From assembly GCA_016867615.1 (NCBI GenBank), contig VGJG01000092.1, positions 1 to 6,834 of the forward strand: DNA of 6,834 nt. Reading direction: 5' to 3'. Positions 6,423 to 6,834 of this stretch are shown here, piece by piece. The DNA comes from Candidatus Aminicenantota bacterium (GTDB lineage: Bacteria; Acidobacteriota; Aminicenantia; Aminicenantales; JAFGAV01). Both the position numbers and the translations under genes were made by a program. Position 1 is the stretch's first letter, and each line of letters begins with the position of its first letter. Under the pieces are notes generated by a model that did not search any database, was not told where the DNA came from, and saw nothing but the letters and a program-made list of their open reading frames with translations.

Positions 6423-6653
6423 ATGATGGATGTTGAGGAGATCAAAAAGGCCGTGGAAGCCGTGCGGCCCCATCTGCAGATGGACGGCGGCGATGTGGAG
6501 TTCGTGGAGGCGACCGAGGACGGCGTGGTCAAGGTCCGGCTTCTGGGCGCCTGCCAGGGATGCATGATGCGGCAGATGACCCTGTCCAAGGGCATCGCCG
6601 AGTTCATCAAGAAGAAGGTCCCGGAAGTGAAGGACGTCCAGGCCGTTTCCTGA
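6423..6653 (+). CDS. NifU C-terminal-domain (Nfu-type) iron-sulfur scaffold protein
   Basis: This 76-residue protein is a stand-alone NifU-like domain. Such proteins, probably as dimers, carry a [4Fe-4S] cluster bridged by the CxxC cysteines and deliver it to target enzymes in the cytoplasm. The family pattern is clear: an N-terminal helix (VEEIKKAVEAVRPHLQ), the hallmark MDGGDVEFVE (20-29), a strand (VVKVRLLGAC), the CxxC pair C44/C47 in GACQGC, then the MTL segment and helix. The usual Pro-Ser after the second Cys is replaced by Met-Met-Arg. No A-type domain is fused, unlike E. coli NfuA, and no IscU-type domain, unlike full NifU. ATG 6423 was chosen for its ribosome binding site; 6426 is a second possible ATG. 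It starts 56 bp after clpB, and no convincing terminator lies between, so co-transcription is plausible. Confidence 0.92.
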   Translation: MMDVEEIKKAVEAVRPHLQMDGGDVEFVEATEDGVVKVRLLGACQGCMMRQMTLSKGIAEFIKKKVPEVKDVQAVS

Positions 6654-6660
6654 GGGGGTC

Positions 6661-6677
6661 GAAGCCGACGGAGCTTC
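6661..6677 (+). other. Small hairpin between nfu and the FadL-like gene
   Basis: GAAGC (6661-6665) pairs with GCTTC (6673-6677) around a 7-nt loop. No T-run follows, so this is not a typical intrinsic terminator. It may be incidental. Confidence 0.25.
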
Positions 6678-6704
6678 ACCGGCGGGGCCCGAGCCGAGCC
6701 GAAG

Positions 6705-6834
6705 ATGAGAAAAGCCTCGACCGTCCTCTTTTGTCTGGCGTTTTTTCCCTCGATCGCTTCGGCCAACGGGCTCAACCTCAACGGGCTCGGCTCCCGGGCT
6801 GTGGCCATGGGAGGAGCCTTCGTCGGCATGGCCG
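6705..6834 (+). CDS. FadL/OMPP1-like outer-membrane transport protein (partial, N-terminus)
   Basis: The 43 visible codons begin with a classical signal peptide: basic MRK, a hydrophobic core (VLFCLAFFP) and a likely signal peptidase I site after ASA at residue 20. The mature start, NGLNLNGLGSRAVAMGGAFVGMA, strongly resembles FadL/TodX/OMPP1 proteins, whose N-terminal segment forms the hatch inside a 14-stranded beta-barrel that takes up fatty acids or other hydrophobic compounds. The barrel itself lies beyond the right edge, so substrate and full length are unknown; other outer-membrane families (for example UPF0164/PorV-like) share the GSRAxAMGGA motif. The Cys in the signal region is not in a lipobox. 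No good Shine-Dalgarno sequence is seen before ATG 6705, but the signal peptide starts cleanly there. It follows nfu after 51 bp on the same strand. Confidence 0.8.
   Translation, partial: MRKASTVLFCLAFFPSIASANGLNLNGLGSRAVAMGGAFVGMA

Overview
The window is 6.8 kb of bacterial chromosome, GC-rich by eye (well over 60%), densely coding and dominated by conserved housekeeping genes. The proteins are clearly bacterial, and a FadL-type secreted protein at the right edge implies a Gram-negative, double-membraned cell. The pgsA / mutS / clpB / nfu / FadL neighbourhood does not match the familiar enterobacterial or Bacillus gene orders. A GC-rich lineage such as Acidobacteriota or Aminicenantes is plausible, but this is a guess that the sequence alone cannot settle.

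Layout. (1) 1-221, minus strand: N-terminal part of a CDP-alcohol phosphatidyltransferase, most likely PgsA, running off the left edge. (2) 222-624: a divergent intergenic region of about 400 bp. It has one promoter for each flanking gene and, between them, a 228-bp fold-back element (319-546) whose 55-nt arms are nearly complementary and share a perfect 24-bp core. (3) 625-3258, plus: complete mutS. (4) 3291-3659, minus: a small gene, tail to tail with mutS, for a 122-residue protein of unknown function ending in an extremely acidic Asp/Glu tail. (5) 3660-3780: a compact divergent promoter region in which the two outward-facing -35 boxes form a perfect inverted repeat; both promoters resemble sigma-32 (RpoH) heat-shock promoters. 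(6) 3781-6366, plus: complete clpB. (7) 6423-6653, plus: a stand-alone NifU C-terminal-domain (Nfu-type) iron-sulfur scaffold. (8) 6705-6834, plus: the start of an exported FadL/OMPP1-like outer-membrane protein, cut by the right edge.

How the parts fit. mutS and pgsA are ordinary housekeeping genes, and both seem to be read from promoters so close to their start codons that the transcripts would be leaderless or nearly so. clpB and the acidic-tail gene share one divergent control region, so the small protein may be a stress-response partner of the disaggregase. nfu follows clpB in the same direction and could be co-transcribed with it. No RNA gene, CRISPR array, transposase or phage gene was seen.

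The two items most worth pursuing are the fold-back element at 319-546 and the divergent heat-shock-like unit made of the acidic-tail gene and clpB.
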